From positions 62,001 through 126,000 of the forward strand of contig JAXBDG010000005.1 of the NCBI GenBank assembly GCA_036320915.1: a DNA stretch of 64,000 bases, given 5' to 3'. The notes beneath the pieces were generated by a model. That model searched no databases and was not told where the DNA came from. It saw nothing but the letters and a program-made list of their open reading frames with translations. Made by a program: the position numbers and the translations under genes. Source of the stretch: Linnemannia elongata (lineage: Eukaryota > Mortierellomycota > Mortierellomycetes > Mortierellales > Mortierellaceae). Below are positions 13,713-31,567 of this stretch, in pieces. Numbering within the stretch: the stretch's first letter is position 1; each line of letters opens with the position of its first letter.

Positions 13713-16469
13713 GGGTGAGTGTAAGTGAGAGTTCATATGAGGCGTATATGGTATATGTATGCAAGGGAGAGACGTTGTTTTTTCCTGTATGCTTTGTTTG
13801 TTGTTCGTGTCGTCGGGGATGGGATTATGGAAGATGTTGTGTTACTCTTCTTCTGCCTGTTCATTTGAGACAAAAAAAAAAGAAGAAAGGGAAAAACAAG
13901 GGCAAGAAAGGATGCATATTAGTCTCAGAAAGGGTCGCTTTGATTTCTTGTGGCCCATGGGTTTGTCTCACACAGAAGAAAAGACACTTTGTTGAACATA
14001 AAGAGGAAGTGGTAAGGAAGAAGACAAAGAGGAAGGGATGTCGACAAAATTGAAAGGGGCGCGGGCGAGTGTACATGGTGTCGAAAAGGTGACAGGATAG
14101 GATGAGGATGGTTGGAATAGCACGCGTTGTGGTTGGGGATGTTTCAGCACAGATTTCAGGTACGATCAAAAATAAAGGGGAAAGGAGGAAGGGGGACCAA
14201 GGAAGGGGGAACAAGAAACGTGGTGGTGGCAAGGTGGCGAGTGCTGATTGAAAGAAGGGAACAGAGCAATGGAGGAGGGTGGTAGGGAAACACTTACTCT
14301 GGATGGGCAAGTGGGAGGGTGATCTGAGAGAGAGGAAGAGTGCAAACGGTGGTAGGCGTGAGATCTGAGACAAGAGTGGTAAAAGGAGAAAAGGGATGAG
14401 TGAAGATCTCGGGATGGGAGAGGTTAGTGAATGAAGGAAGGAGGAGCAATGAGGGTACAGAAGGAACAAGGTGATGAGAGGAAGAGAAGAAGAGCAAGGG
14501 AAAAGGATGGCGGTGCAAGGATGGAGGAAAGGGAGGAGGTGTCGAGGAAGAAGGAAGGGTAAAGAGAGGAGAAAAAAATAAGAATAAGGCCAGGAAAAGA
14601 ATGGGTGGCAACAACATCAATTACAAAGTGGAGGGTAGTTCCAGTGGCATATAAAGATGGGTCTGTTTGTTGGAGGTCTTGGAACCCAGTTTGTCTCTCC
14701 GCGCCTGCCTGCCTGTCAGGCAGACGCCCTTGCTTGCTGGCTCGCCTGTTTCCCCTGTAGCCAGCTTCTCATATTCATAGATGTACATGCGATTACAACA
14801 CACATGGGGACATGGTTGTCTTCCAAGTCCCCCAAATGGGCTCTTTTCGATGAGAATACAGACATATCGGACACGCTGCCGGTAGAGGGGGCGGAATGAG
14901 AGGAGAAGTGGGTACAGCGGCATGTTGTAAGCAATCATCCAGGGCAGATATGAGGGAGAGAGATCATTTCAAGCAAGAACAGAGGGCAGCGCTCCTCCTT
15001 CTTGCTCTCTTTCTCTCTCTCTGTCTCTCTTTTTCCCGTTCAATCATATTTTGGACAGGGATGTATCGATGTCTTGGCTGAGAGGGCGAGTGAGTGCCAT
15101 TATTGATGCTGGATTTGTTTGTCTTTCTTTCCGCTTTTGCATCAGTGATAAAAAAAAACGCTCTCATGTTGTCATCCAATGGTCAATTATATTCTTCCTA
15201 GTTGATGTTGCGCCTATATGCAAACCGATGGTTATTTGCCAGGGGTCATTCATCCACTCGGTTCTTTATCCTTATACCTAATGAAGTACCTAGTGAAACG
15301 AGTTTTTACAAGACCACTGAAGGGCCAAAACGAGTCAATGATTGAAGGACAGAGAGCTAAGGATGGGTAGAAAAAAAGGTCATAAAGGTTGAAGGAAATG
15401 ATATAAGAAAAATAACGGGGAGGATCGAGCGGATGATTGAGAGTCTTCTTGGTAATGGCATGTGGCTAAATGCCTCTCCACTCCAATCTTTACCTTTTGC
15501 CAATTCTCATCACTCTACTACTTCAACTCGCTCTCAGCCTAATGCTAGCTAGATAGCTTTGTCTGCCGCTTGGGTTGTCGTGTTTTCTTGACCGTTGACT
15601 TTCACTGCTCACCAAGTGAGAGAGCACTTTTCTTTTTCGTTCTTTACTCCACTTAATTCCTTCGAAAGCAGGTGCTGATTGTGACTGAAAAGAAGGCCGT
15701 TCACATACGAATTGATGTGCACTAAAATGCTATCTCGCATACCACATACAGTCGAATGTACATATATTTGCTCTTTTTGACTTTCTTCAAGCCGATCATG
15801 GTTTTTTTATGCTTGGTCCGTAAAAGTGGGTTAGGGAAATGTCATCAAAGTAAAGAATGGAAGAAGAGAAGATGTAACGAAGGAGGCATAGGTTAGGAAA
15901 AGAAGAAGAACAACTAAAGGTGAAGCCAGCTTGAGCCCGATATGAAGGTTAATTGCCAATTATTTTACAGCATGGAGTAGAGGTGCAGTGGAGAATAGGA
16001 AGTTTATATCTCATTTTTCTTGTGCATGCATGCTTGGACCATGGCATTCAAAAGAAGTGTCACGTGCAAGTAGATCACGGGATAATTTTGGTCCGTGGTG
16101 GTCAGCCTAGTGCCCCTTGCTGAGATGCAATGGCCATGAGACAACGAGACAGCGTTCAGGCTGCAGGATCAGCCTTTTGGAGAGACGAACAGCCCACTCC
16201 CGTGCCCCCTTTGCTTTTTTGGACTCCCCTTCTGGAGAAAGGAAAGGGAAGGAGAGACGAAGACAAAAAATCCAAAAGGGTGTCCTCTTTTACTGTTCAT
16301 ACTTTACCACCACCACCGGTTTTGTTGCTATTGCCACCCTTTTTTCTTTACTTTTCTCATTCACCAACTGCCCACCACATCCACCACTTTCATCCTTCCT
16401 TTCTATTCACACTCCTCCTTATCCAACAACTACAAGTCCAACACTCGAACACAACCACCCTTGGATTCA
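13713..16469. other. Divergent spacer between G-gamma and OSBP genes
   Basis: No coding region is recognised. The G-gamma side (13.7-14.6 kb) is GA-rich and may hold 5' UTR exons; a GTAAGTG donor on the minus strand lies near 14293. The 14.6-16.4 kb part has mixed composition with short, non-conserved open frames only. CT-rich DNA and TCC/ACCACC tracts precede the start at 16470. Confidence 0.55.
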
Positions 16470-16584
16470 ATGTCCACGGTTCCATCGGTCTTGCGCTCTA
16501 TGCCGCCAAAGAGTCGCTCAGAATACAGTCTCGGCGCCGCTGCTTCAAGGCAACAACCACCACAGCAGCAACCTTCTTCCAATG

Positions 16585-16629
<45 letters not shown>

Positions 16630-19600
16630 CATCACTCCTTCATTCACCCTCTCATAAAGAACACAGCACTAGCCACAGAAGAAACAAATGCAAATTGTCT
16701 CAAGAAAGCTAACACGCGTTTATGTGATTTATGAATTAGATGACCCCATGAAGATGTTCAAGATCCTCGAGGCCCTTCAGAAAGGTACTGTCCTCCTCTA
16801 GGGAGCTTCACAAGGAGAACAGGAGATGTAGCATACTTCACCTGTGAACAACCACAGTGGACTAAAAGAGCAACCTTTCAACTCTTCTTAGGCGACCTCA
16901 ACGCGTTGTCGACACTTCTCCCGACTTACAGAGCAGGACCAGCCTTCCCGATCGCCAGCACGCCCGGCGGATCCATCTCCAGCACACAGTCGTTCGACAT
17001 AATGCCCCAGGCGAACCATACAACACCCGTCCACCTCGCCGTCCAGTGCGCCACTTTCCCTGTGGTTGAATATGTTCTCAACAACACCCCCCAGGTCGAT
17101 CTCAACGCAAGGGACCATCACGGATCGACTGCGCTCCACATTGCCTCGTCCATGGGTCGCTTGGATGTTTTAAAGCTGCTCTTGTCCAAGAACGAGGTTA
17201 ATGATGGCATCACCGATCACAAGGGCAAAAGCGCGTTCGATGTCGCCTCTACCGCCGAAGTTCGCGTCGTCTTGAAAGGTACTTTTTTCATGTGGACATA
17301 TTGTTAAAAGAAAAAATGAACGGAGCTGTAACACAGGAGAAGTAAGAGCAATCAGGATGACAACACAGGAGGATATAAGCACTGTCAGAGATGAAAGTGA
17401 AAAAAGAGACAGGTGTCAAAAATGCGGTCGAAAAACGACTACCACAGCAGAGTGTTAATCAGGAACAAAGTTAGGAGGACAGGGACGACTCGCAAATCAT
17501 TGACACCAGCGCCCATATGACGAGTCAGGAGCAAACAAACAAAAGGGAGAGGATTACGAAGCATGAACAAACCCTACAAAGAAAAAGACGTAAAAGAAGG
17601 TGATAGAGAGATAATGAGGATTGAGAGGCATGAGCAAAAGAACAAAGCGCCAGGGGTGACAGAGAGGGTTCTACAAATGCGCTTATCCGATTATCTAAGA
17701 TTGTTTCATGTGTGTGCGAAGAAAGCAAAATAACCCACGCTCGTTGTTACTTACTCCTTCCTCTTGTCACTTTTGACGATATTGCACCTCCGCTGTATTC
17801 CGACTCAGCCCATCGCACGGAATACCTCAAACGCACCACAGCTTTGATGCACCAGTACGCAGAGTCGGGAGACCTGTCTGCCCTGATCGGTCTCTTTGAC
17901 CACCCCCGTGCTGCCTTCGTCCTCAACATCAGCCACCAGGACACCGAGACAGGATCCACTATCCTGCATGCCGCTAGCAGACGCAAGGACATGGCTATGG
18001 TCCAATGGGCTCTCGACCAGGGTATCGACACTCTCCTCCGCGACAAGAAAAAGAAAATCGCTGCGGACGTAACCAAGGACAGCAAAATCAAGACCCTCCT
18101 CAACGACTCTCGCTCCCAGGGTAAGCACTTGGACTTTCCTTTCTGACGTGTTAATTTTACATTCTAAATAGAGTCGCTGACATTAATGCGTCTTTTTTAA
18201 TTCATCACTATCTTTAGGACCCGTTGCACCATTGATTCCGACTACACCTGGACAGCCTCCTAGACTCGAGGGAACCCTTTTCAAGTGGACTAACTATGCC
18301 TCAGGATACAAGGCTAGATGGTTCGTGCTTGAGGACGGAATTCTGTCGTACTTCCACAACCAGGAGGATGCCGGCAACGCTTGCAGAGGTAGCATCAACC
18401 TGCGTATCGCCAAAGTCTGGATCGACTCGAACGACAAGCAGAGATTCGACATCATTGGCAAGGGCTCTATTCGCTACCATTTGAAAGCTGGACATGCCAA
18501 CGAGGCCAAGCGCTGGATTCTGGCCCTGACTCAGTCCAAGCAATGGATCGAAGATGCCTCTGGCAATGATCGCAGTTCGTTCATGGATTCTCGTCAGAGC
18601 ATTAACCTGACCTCCTCGGACAGTATCCGCAGCAAGAGCGGTGCCGAGTCAGTTATCTCCCGCGGTCGCACTGTGACAAAGGACAACATGAGCACCGCTT
18701 CGCTGTCGGTGCGTTCTCGCTCGTCCTCTCTCAGCCCTGAGGGTGTCGTCCTCGAACAGGCCAAGGTGCCCCATGTCGATTCGTTTGTCGCCATGAACAA
18801 CTATGTCCAGAACCAGATTCAGATGCAGACAGAGCTGGCAGAAAACCTGATACGCGTCCAGAGAGCTGCTGAGGTGCCAGAGGATTCAGAGATCATGCGA
18901 CTTACTTTGGCGACACACGAGACGTCGCTTGCTGTCAAGGAGTCTGTATTAAAGCTGCATGCCATGACGCAGGATAGAGAGGTCTACTGGCAGCGGATTC
19001 TGGAGCAAGAGTCGCAGAAGCGTGAGCTCTGGGAGGAGAGTCTCAAGGTTCTGTCGCAGGAGCAACTGGAGATGCAGAGAGTTCTCCAGAAGGCCGAGGA
19101 GAGCAACCGCAAGATGAAGAAGAGTCGCTCTGTCCGTTCCAAGCCCAGCACGCCAAATCTTCGCTCCAACTCTATTCTGACCACAACACCAACAACGGCG
19201 GAGACTCAGCAGCAGCAGCATGCCGAAGTTGAAGCCCCTATCGTCTCCAAGGCAGAGCCCGAGAACGAGAAAGATTCAGATGCTAGCGATGATTCGGATC
19301 TCGAGTCAGGCGACGAGTTCTTTGACGCAGTTGACGACGATGACATTGTCGACTTGGACGATCAGGAGGATGAGGACGAGTTCTCAGAGACGACTGCGGG
19401 TGCTGGACAGGCTGAGGACGGTGCCGCTCAGACTGTTGCTGTTAGCTCAAAGTCCCACGGAGGGCTCTATATTGCCCCATCCTTCAAGGGATACCCCGCG
19501 AAGAACCGCGAGCGTCTCCCTACCAAGCAGACGTCATTACGCCCCGATGTGTCACTTTGGGCGATTTTGAAGAACTCGATCGGAAAGGACTTGTCCAAGA

Positions 19601-21019
19601 TTACGCTGCCTGTTTACTTCAACGAGCCTACGTCGATGTTGCAGCGTATGGCTGAGGATGCCGAGTACATTGACCTTTTGGACAAGGCCGCCCGTCAGCG
19701 TGGAGCGACCGAGCGTATCCTGTTCATTGCTGCGTTTGCTATGAGTAACTATTCGAGTACCATCGGACGTGTCGCCAAGCCCTTCAACCCCCTCCTTGGA
19801 GAAACCTACGAATACTGTCGCGAGGACAAGCAGTTCCGCTACATCTCCGAGCAAGTCTCCCATCACCCCGTAAGTTATATGTGCTTTATTTCTGTCAGGA
19901 TTACTTCTTGTAATTATTAGGGCTCATTTAACATTTTTTTTCTTTCTCTCTCACAACTATTAGCCAATTAGCGCATGCTACTGCGAGTCGCCAAACTACA
20001 ACTTCTACGCAGAGGTTGATGTCAAATCCAAGTTCTGGGGCAAGTCATTTGAGGTTCTTCCCAAGGGTACATCGCACGTGGAGTTGAAGGTACCCAAGTC
20101 CTATGCCGAGGGCACTCAGGAGATTCTGACTGATCCCAACGACGAGAACAAGTTTATTGAACACTACTCGTGGAGGAAGGTGGCGACATGTGTTCAGAAC
20201 CTGATTGTGGGCACCCCTTGGATCGACAACTATGGAGATATGTTGATCACCAACCACCGTACGGGCGAGACCTGTTTGTTGACGTTCAAGGCTCGTGGAT
20301 GGAGAGGTAAAGATGCATACGAGATCCGTGGAGCTGCATCGGATAGTCGGGGCAAGGAGGTTTGGGAAGTTGCTGGGCGATGGGATTCGAGACTTGTAGC
20401 GCGTCGTGCTGGTGGTGGACATGGTGGTGATTTGGGCAGTGATGCTGTTGCAGAGGGCGCAATTCAGGTAGCGGAGGATGACCATGGAGATATGGCTGGT
20501 CGTTCAGCATCCCCTGGTGCTTCTTCGTTGCACAACAAGTCGCGATCAGCGGGCTCCTTGTCGCCCAAGCAGGTCTTGTTGCTCTGGAAGCGTGATCCTG
20601 TCCCCTCGACTCCTACACCTTTCAACTTGACGCCCTTTGCTATGACTTTGAACGATTGCCCGGACGAACTCAAGAAACATCTCTGCCCGACCGATTCGCG
20701 TCTCCGTCCTGACCAGCGGGCCATGGAGAATGGCGACTTTGATGTTGCCAATACGGAAAAGCAGCGGTTGGAGGAGAAGCAGCGTGCCAAGCGTCGGCTC
20801 CTGCCTCCTGGTAAAGAGCACCAACCGCGTTGGTTTAAGCGGAATGCGACGGATGATGGATGGGACTTTGTCGGTCGTGATAAGCCTGGGCAACCGCTGG
20901 GAAGTGGTGCGCAGGCTGATGGACGAACTGGATACTGGGTGGAGCGTGCTCGGTGTGGCGCTACTTCTGAGCGTCCTGAGCCACTCAAGTGGGACGTTGA
21001 GGATGACGATATCTTTTAA
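16470..21019 (+). CDS. Oxysterol-binding protein, Osh1/Osh2 type (ankyrin-PH-FFAT-ORD)
   Basis: Exons: 16470-16584, 16740-16784, 16892-17278, 17809-18120, 18218-19869, 19964-21019 (1,188 aa). The product is a lipid-transfer protein expected at ER contact sites. Ankyrin-type repeats ([35 protein letters not shown]) occupy about residues 55-280. A PH domain (LEGTLFKW to [10 protein letters not shown]) spans about 300-395. A near-canonical FFAT motif EFFDAVD in an acidic context lies near residue 652 and predicts binding to VAP/Scs2 on the ER. The sterol/PI4P-binding ORD runs from about 734 to the end and carries the signature EQVSHHPP, built exactly across the 19869/19964 splice. This domain order matches yeast Osh1/Osh2 and long vertebrate OSBP-related proteins. 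The start is the first ATG in frame. The first intron carries a 42-nt T run (16588-16629). The 530-bp intron at 17279-17808 is the least certain junction. Confidence 0.95.
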
Positions 21020-21242
21020 TTCCCCCCAACTCTTTCTTCGAGTTTAGCTTTGGGTCCCTTTTGATAATAATTAAACAATATGATTTTACATTGGACTCCA
21101 ATGACTCGGAAGCTGAGAAAGGGGAAGAAGCACTTTTTTTTCTTTACTTTTTTGTTGAGAAATCAAACTATGGTATCAAATGAGCTAGGGGAGAAGAGAA
21201 AAGGCAGCGGAAAACAAGAACGAAAAATAAGGAAGGGGATGA

Positions 21243-25069
<3,827 letters not shown>

Positions 25070-28000
25070 TCAGTTCGGTATGAGGGAGAGCAAGAAAGTT
25101 GGTGGCAAAGTGGCGAGTGATATTATTGTTTACTGAAGGAAAGAGACAAGCGACGACCTATCAGAGACGAGAAAAGGGAGTTTCAATTAATAGGCGATCA
25201 CTTTTGAATGAATACGACGCGTCGAGCGTTTATATATCTATCGCTTCTTGTAGAGTCTCTGTTCGTAGGATGTGGACATCTTCAAAAAATAAAAGGCAGA
25301 ACAACAGGAAAAGTTCAAGGCAGAAAAAGAAAAAGGGAAGGAAACACTCGCGTCGCTTGGAGGTCGTTGATGCACCTTTAGGCCTTTTACAAAATAAAAT
25401 AGGGGATGGTCATAACAACGGAAGAGACAGTCGCATGAAGAGTGCTTGTGGTATGCGCCACGTGAGCCACGAGAAAAGGCGACAAGAGGAGAGTATGAGA
25501 ACGAACTAGCCAGGTGAACTCATCGAGCATAAGGGACATCCATGGAGTCAGTGAAGAGGGAAAGAGAGAGAGAGAGAGAGGGATGTTGAGCAGTGTAGTC
25601 GAGTAAGGCAGGAGGTGTGAAGGAATGTCCGAAGAACTGAGTTCTTCTCGATTTAGCGTTTGTCCTTACAGGTACAAGAATTGAATGAGGAAAAGGGGAA
25701 TCGAGTGAGGTCGGAATGGAATGAGTTGTAAGAGAAGGTCGATTGTGGAGAGAGGAGCTGTCAAGTCTGTTAAAGGAGTGTGAATAAAGGATACAAAGGA
25801 AGAAGGAACAGGAAGACAGGAAGTGAAGAGAAAGGTAAGAACACAAGGTCATTGTGGAGACAGAAAGTCAAGGCCGAAGGTGTTTACCTAGTCATATGAA
25901 TAAGCAAAGCTAATGAAAGGAAAACACCAAGAAACCCAGTGCTGCCTAGTCCGGCAGTCAGGCAGGCAGTGTAAAGGACAGAGAAATGAGAAGTGGAGGA
26001 CGCACAAACAGACAAAGACAGAGAGAGAAAGAGAGGACAATGCATTGCGCGCAGGGGGTCGCAAAAGGGAGCCACAAACAATGAAATAGACACCAAAAGG
26101 ATAGACAGAAAGCAAAATAAAAGGCCCATCCATAATAATTCATGCATTCGATATCATGCGTACTCTGTTTTTCTTTTTGCCGATGAAATCGCAAGAGAGA
26201 CAACAAGGACCATGCGTCGCTTTGTTTGGTTTGTGTGCTCTCTCTTTTTTTTTTTGTTCCTTTTTACTCCGTCAATGGACGTAACCGACAGGAAATCACT
26301 TTTTCATTTCTTTCTCTCTGTCTCCTCTTTGCTTTGTTTTCCTTAAGACGCCTCGTTTTTCGATGCATGACAATGGACGTAACGGCATTGATACATATTG
26401 GGGAGAGTGGGGGAGGGAAAACAAACAAAGGGAACAGAGGGCTCAACAACAGCATGCTACTGTCAAAGCCGAGTATGTGGGAGAGAGAAAGCAAGCATGA
26501 ATGCAAGATGTTATGAGCGAGAAAAGGAAAGTGCAAGGGTGTGGTGTGACAGTGGCGGCGTGGGGAAAAAAAGAAAGCGAGGAGTAGTCGATCCGAGTAA
26601 ACAAACATCCACCGTGAAAAAGAGATACAAAATGGCAGCGTGGTGATCAGGAGTAGAGGAGGAGAGGGAGATAGAGGAAGGATGGGAAGTGAGAACAAGG
26701 ATTGCGAAGAATAATACTTTTTTTTCGCTCAGGGACCACAAGAAAGATGGGACGACTTGACGAGTGAGACAGGCAAGCACGAAAGGGACAAAGAAGGAAT
26801 GGATGTGATGTGTATTAGGCGAGCACGGTTGTTGGAATTGTACAAGGAATAGGCGAATGAACGTGAGGAGGTGGTTGCGGTGTGCTGTACTGTGGAGCTT
26901 CGGATACGATAGGGTGGAAAGAGCGAATACAATGGGACCGAGGAAAAGAATATCACACATACTGTACGGCACACAGCGTTTGTTGTTTTTTAGTCGAGAA
27001 AAATGAAATGAACAAGGGCGAAGAGGGACCGGCTTGGAAACACTACAAGGGCGACTCCAAAAGGAGCTCTATTGGGTCAAACAAAAGACAAGGTGTCTCC
27101 TGTAATAACACCCGTTTGGGCCAGTTTGAGGAAAATAGTAGGGTGTAGTGAGAGTAGGATAGGAAGGGTGGAGGGATCAAGGAACAGAAGGAAAATGACA
27201 GTTGGGAGTCCTCACCTTGGAGACTGTGTAAAACAAAAACAAAAAAAAACAAAAAAAAGTCGGGGTCAATACTTAGAGAAGGAGAGAGGAATAAGGGAGA
27301 GGAATAGAAGAAAAAGGAAAATAGTGAGGGTTATTGCACAATGAAATGATATGAGGAAGAAGAGGGAGGGGGATAGTGGGCTTGTAAAGGAGAGATATAT
27401 AGAAGGTGAGCAAGAGATGAGGAAGAGAAAAGAGGGAAGGGGAAGGAGAAGTGACGAGAAAAGAGGGGTAGCTATTGAGCGATGAACAGAGTAAAATGTA
27501 ATACAGAAAGGGAGGGGTAGAGCAAGGTAGAGTAAGAGGGATGGTAGATACAGGAAGGTAGAGCAATTGGAGAGGAACCGAGTGGGTAAGCGAAGAAGGC
27601 GAAATGGTGGGTGTGCGAGAGGATGATGAAGAGGGAGGGAGAGAGGGAAAGGAGGATGCGAAAAGAAACGAAGGGAAGTGGAGGGAGTTGAAGAAGAAGA
27701 AAGAGAGAAGGAAGGGGGATGTGCGCGAGAGAAAAGGGAGAGAGGGGGATGGAGGAAGAGAAGAAATAAAAACAAAAAAAGAGGAAAAAAGAACGAGAGA
27801 GAGAGAGAGAGTGAGAGAGTGAGAGAGTAAGCACGAAGCACTAAACGAAGAAAGAGGAAGAGACGACAAAGGAGGTTTTGAAGGGAACTATATTTTGTTA
27901 TCTTGTTGTAACTTGTAGCTGAAAGGGAGGGAGAGGGGAAAAAGGGGGCAAGTGGACAGGAAGGAGCGACAAGAGGAAAAGGAGCAAGAGGAAGACCACG

Positions 28001-31000
28001 ATGCGAGGAATAAAGAAACGTGCAGTTTGAACGAAAACGCCCACGTTTGCTCCTACACGAGCCATATATGAATAACTTAGAGCAATGTATTCACTTACTT
28101 TCTCACTCTTTGCTTGCAATTAGTAACACCTTTCCAATTGACCATGGGCAATGACCAAGGGAGAAAATGAAAGAATGAAGAGAAGTAGGCGATTGGAGAC
28201 GATTGAATAAATGACATCCATGGAAGAGAGAAGCCGGAAATGAACAAAAGAAGGCAAGAGCGAAGAACAACAAAATGCGTCGACCCATCCTCCCATTGTT
28301 TGTTGTACACTGCTGGCAATGCTTCTAATGTTATTAAAAGGGAGCTTGGGAAGAAGAAAGAAAGAAAAAACAGGGGGCGAAGGAAAAAATAAAGAGTTAT
28401 CGGTATATCTGGTACAAGAGGAGAGCAGGGGAAGGAGTGGGATAGTAGGACATCATGGATGGATGGTATGTCGACAGACCATACTGAGACGGGAGCGGGA
28501 TAAATGGATGGACAATCGTATCCCTTCCACCATTACAACCACTCATACTTTCCGCCCAACTTAATACTCACACCCAAGACAAAGGCATTCAGATGGTCAT
28601 GTAGATCATAGTGAAATACTTTATTGCCTTTCGACGAGGAAGATACAACCCCTAGAAAATAAAGGAAAGGAAGAAAAGAAACCTGTTCGATAAGGCCAGC
28701 AATATCCTCCTTTTCTTGCTCTGACAAACAACAACAAAGAAGCACTTTGCAGAAAAGCATGAGAGAGAAAACAAAAAGCATAAGTTATACACGCATACGG
28801 TCAAAGAAGCATGAACGTTGTTTTACGTTTTGTTGTTGTTGTCAAGGCTGTTAGTTGCTGTTGGCGAGTATATGCATAAACCAACGACCAAAAAAACAAC
28901 AAAAAAAACGCCCATGCAATGCTCGCTTTGTGCTTCTCTTTTTGTTCAGTTGGGAAAGAAAACAAACCAACAGCGACGGATGAGTAATGGACATGCCCGT
29001 CCTGCAAGATGCAGCATCCGTTGTGATCTTGCTGGAAGGGGTGCGTGTGTTTGTAGTACACATACACAAACCCCAATGCAATAAAAAGACAATGGCGGAG
29101 TGACTAGAACACCCAGAAAGCAAGAGAGAAAGAGAAAGAAGGGAAAGAACCACGCCCATTCTTGCATTAGTAGAAGTGGTCATCTACTCGTATATGTGTC
29201 TTTGCAATCCGCAGGATGAAAGAGGAAGAGGAAAGGATGTGCGAAGGAAGTAGAAGGGGATAGAAAATAAGGAGACACAGCAAAAGCAAAAGATAGTCTG
29301 CGTGTTCGTCAGTCGGTGTGGTCTTTTGTTGTTGTCATCTACGGGTTCGATCAACAATGGATGGGAAGAGAAGGGAAGGAAAGGGATGGACGAGACGGGG
29401 ATTGAGAACAAAGCCGAGGGATGCAATTCTATCTGTGCGCTGACTGACGGACGTGTAGTTGACAATTGACGGAATGCGAGTTGGGATAGAAAACTGTCAA
29501 CAAAGGCAAAGCAGGAAAGGGAAAGGAACGAAAGCCTTAACAACCACACGGGGTGTGTTTGTCTATTCTGCTTGCTTGTCAATGCAAATGCAGGAATATG
29601 AATTCTCAACTCGCCGCAATGCCTCAATAGAGGAAAGCACCTCCTACACTTTTGCCATACTTGCTTCTTTGCATTGTGGCATATCAATGGCGAGTCAACC
29701 TTCATTGAGTATTGCTCGGCAAAGGCAAACACACAACAAGACATCATCACCGTCATAAAGATAAAGGGTTCTGTCTGTCTGTTTGTCTGATCACGTCGTC
29801 TTTCTAAGCAAAGATGATCTTGCTTCTAGCTTTTCCTAACTCCTTAGGGAAGACATAAAAAAGCCGATGCGTTCATTAACCAGTCGCGCGAATAGCAAAC
29901 AATCTCCTTCTAAGACGTGTCGCGTTTCGCGATTATGTCTCCCGAGTCCATCCAACAAGAAAGGGCACGACTCGCAAATCGACATCAATACCTCCTTGTC
30001 CTACTTACAACTTTTGGCAGTCTAATGGCCGGACAGTAGGATACCCCCTGCTGTCAAGGGAGGCAATTAAGATGGGAAAGAACGTGGGTCCTCTCTTTGT
30101 TCACCTACTGCTTTTTCTTAGCTTGATTGCTTGAGGAGAGCCTCGCCTCAGCGAAAGGAATGGCAGTAGAACACGATCAACAATCACTCCATCCTACTCA
30201 CCCGATCCATACTGCTTTTCTCTACGCGTGCCCAACTGTTCTCACTCCTATTCATTACAACCTGAACAACGAAGTGGGGCCTCATCACTTCGCCTTCCAG
30301 CACTACCTTCCCATGGGTGATTGTGCTTGTAAGGTGTATGTTACTTACCCCCTACCGCTTTGTACCTTTTCACTTAAACCAAACTCATGCATACACCCAG
30401 GTGTCTGCCTTTCTCCCTCTTGTTGATCAGTGCTCTTTCTTTCTTTTCCCTTCCCTGCTTTCCTCTTTTCACCCCTAGTACTTAGCCGCAAAGGGGTCCA
30501 AAACAGACGCGAACGGAACACAAAACCTATCACCCTTCCTTTAATCTTCATCCCCGTTCTTCTTTGCTTTTATTCCCGTCTCGTCAAAAAAGAAGAGAGA
30601 GAGAGAGGGAGAGCATGGTAAGAATCTACTTCCTCTCCGCTTACCACCGCCCGCCTCATGAACTGATAACGCCCCCCTCCTCCTTTTTTTTGAACCGAGT
30701 CCCCGTCCGTCGGCTTTACCTTGTTCATCTTTTCCCTTTTTTCCCCCTTCCTTCCTTCCTTTTTTCCTTGCTCCTTTCCCCCCTACTTTGACGTGATCAT
30801 GGGACGAGGACACAGACATAATAAGGGTGCAACTCAGAAGTGGTGCAACAAGCATGAGTCGATCGAGTCTCCGCCACAAAGGGATTATTTCCAAGAGGCT
30901 CAAAGCCTCAGCTCAGGGGTGTGCGCACAAGGCAAACGGGGCAGCACACATAGCGATCCATCCCATCCAGTGCGCGTCCCCAGGGCGGGATGTTTAAAAC

Positions 31001-31567
31001 AGACCACCCCAATGCAATTATGCGGGAAGAACAACAAAAATAGAAGAGGTGTAAAGAAAGGTAATGAGGAAGGGGGTAAGGAGACAGAGAGAGGAGGAAG
31101 GAGAGGGAAGAACGGAAGGACAAAGACGGATGCCTTGTTGTTTTGCTTCTTCTCCAAATGGCCAAACGAGGATAAAGGGAGAGAGGGGGATAAGGAGAGG
31201 GGGGGGGGAGGAAGCATTCCTCCATGCATGCATGAGAACTAAAGACAAGTACAAGCCGGTTGGTTGTTTGGTCATGAGGAGAGAGGGAGGAAGGGATTAA
31301 TAGATATTGAGGGAGAAGGACGAACCATAATGATCATCGATGGTACAACCCCATGTGTTTCTATTCCCATCAACGATCCAGATCGTGAACTGTTGTACAG
31401 TCGAACCAAAACAATGCCAGACTAGGGTCTTTTTGTTTTTGTCAATGCTCCCTCTCTCTTCATCTCTCTTTTTTCTACAAATGAACTGAACAAAAAACCA
31501 TCAATGTGCTTCATGTTGTCTCTTTGCCAATATTATCCCCCGCGACTCGTTTATTATGATGTATGGT
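25070..31567. other. 6.5 kb gene-poor region
   Basis: I see no gene I can support. Open frames are many but are translations of GA/CT-rich simple sequence, for example minus-strand Ser/Leu/Phe-rich frames at 25.5-27.9 kb and about 30.7-31.3 kb. Isolated GT/AG sites occur but do not join conserved coding segments. No tRNA with a complete A-box/B-box pair was found. The part next to 25069 should hold the kinase promoter and the part next to 31568 the UBTD 3' UTR. Confidence 0.5.

Noticed and set aside
25520..27869. Several long minus-strand open frames (100-200 codons)
   Set aside because: They are Ser/Leu/Phe/Pro-rich translations of GA-rich simple DNA, overlap each other in different frames, and show no domain.
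28572..28713. Two minus-strand segments with good splice signals (peptides QEKEDIAGLIEQ and SSSSKGNKVFHYDLHDHLNAFVLG)
   Set aside because: The reading phase does not match across the intron for the attractive frame (joining at the CTAG acceptor shifts into a stop), and no further exons or start could be attached.
30127..31300. Open frames on both strands around an apparent spacer
   Set aside because: No conserved motif, CT-rich composition, and mutual overlap; no splice-consistent model.
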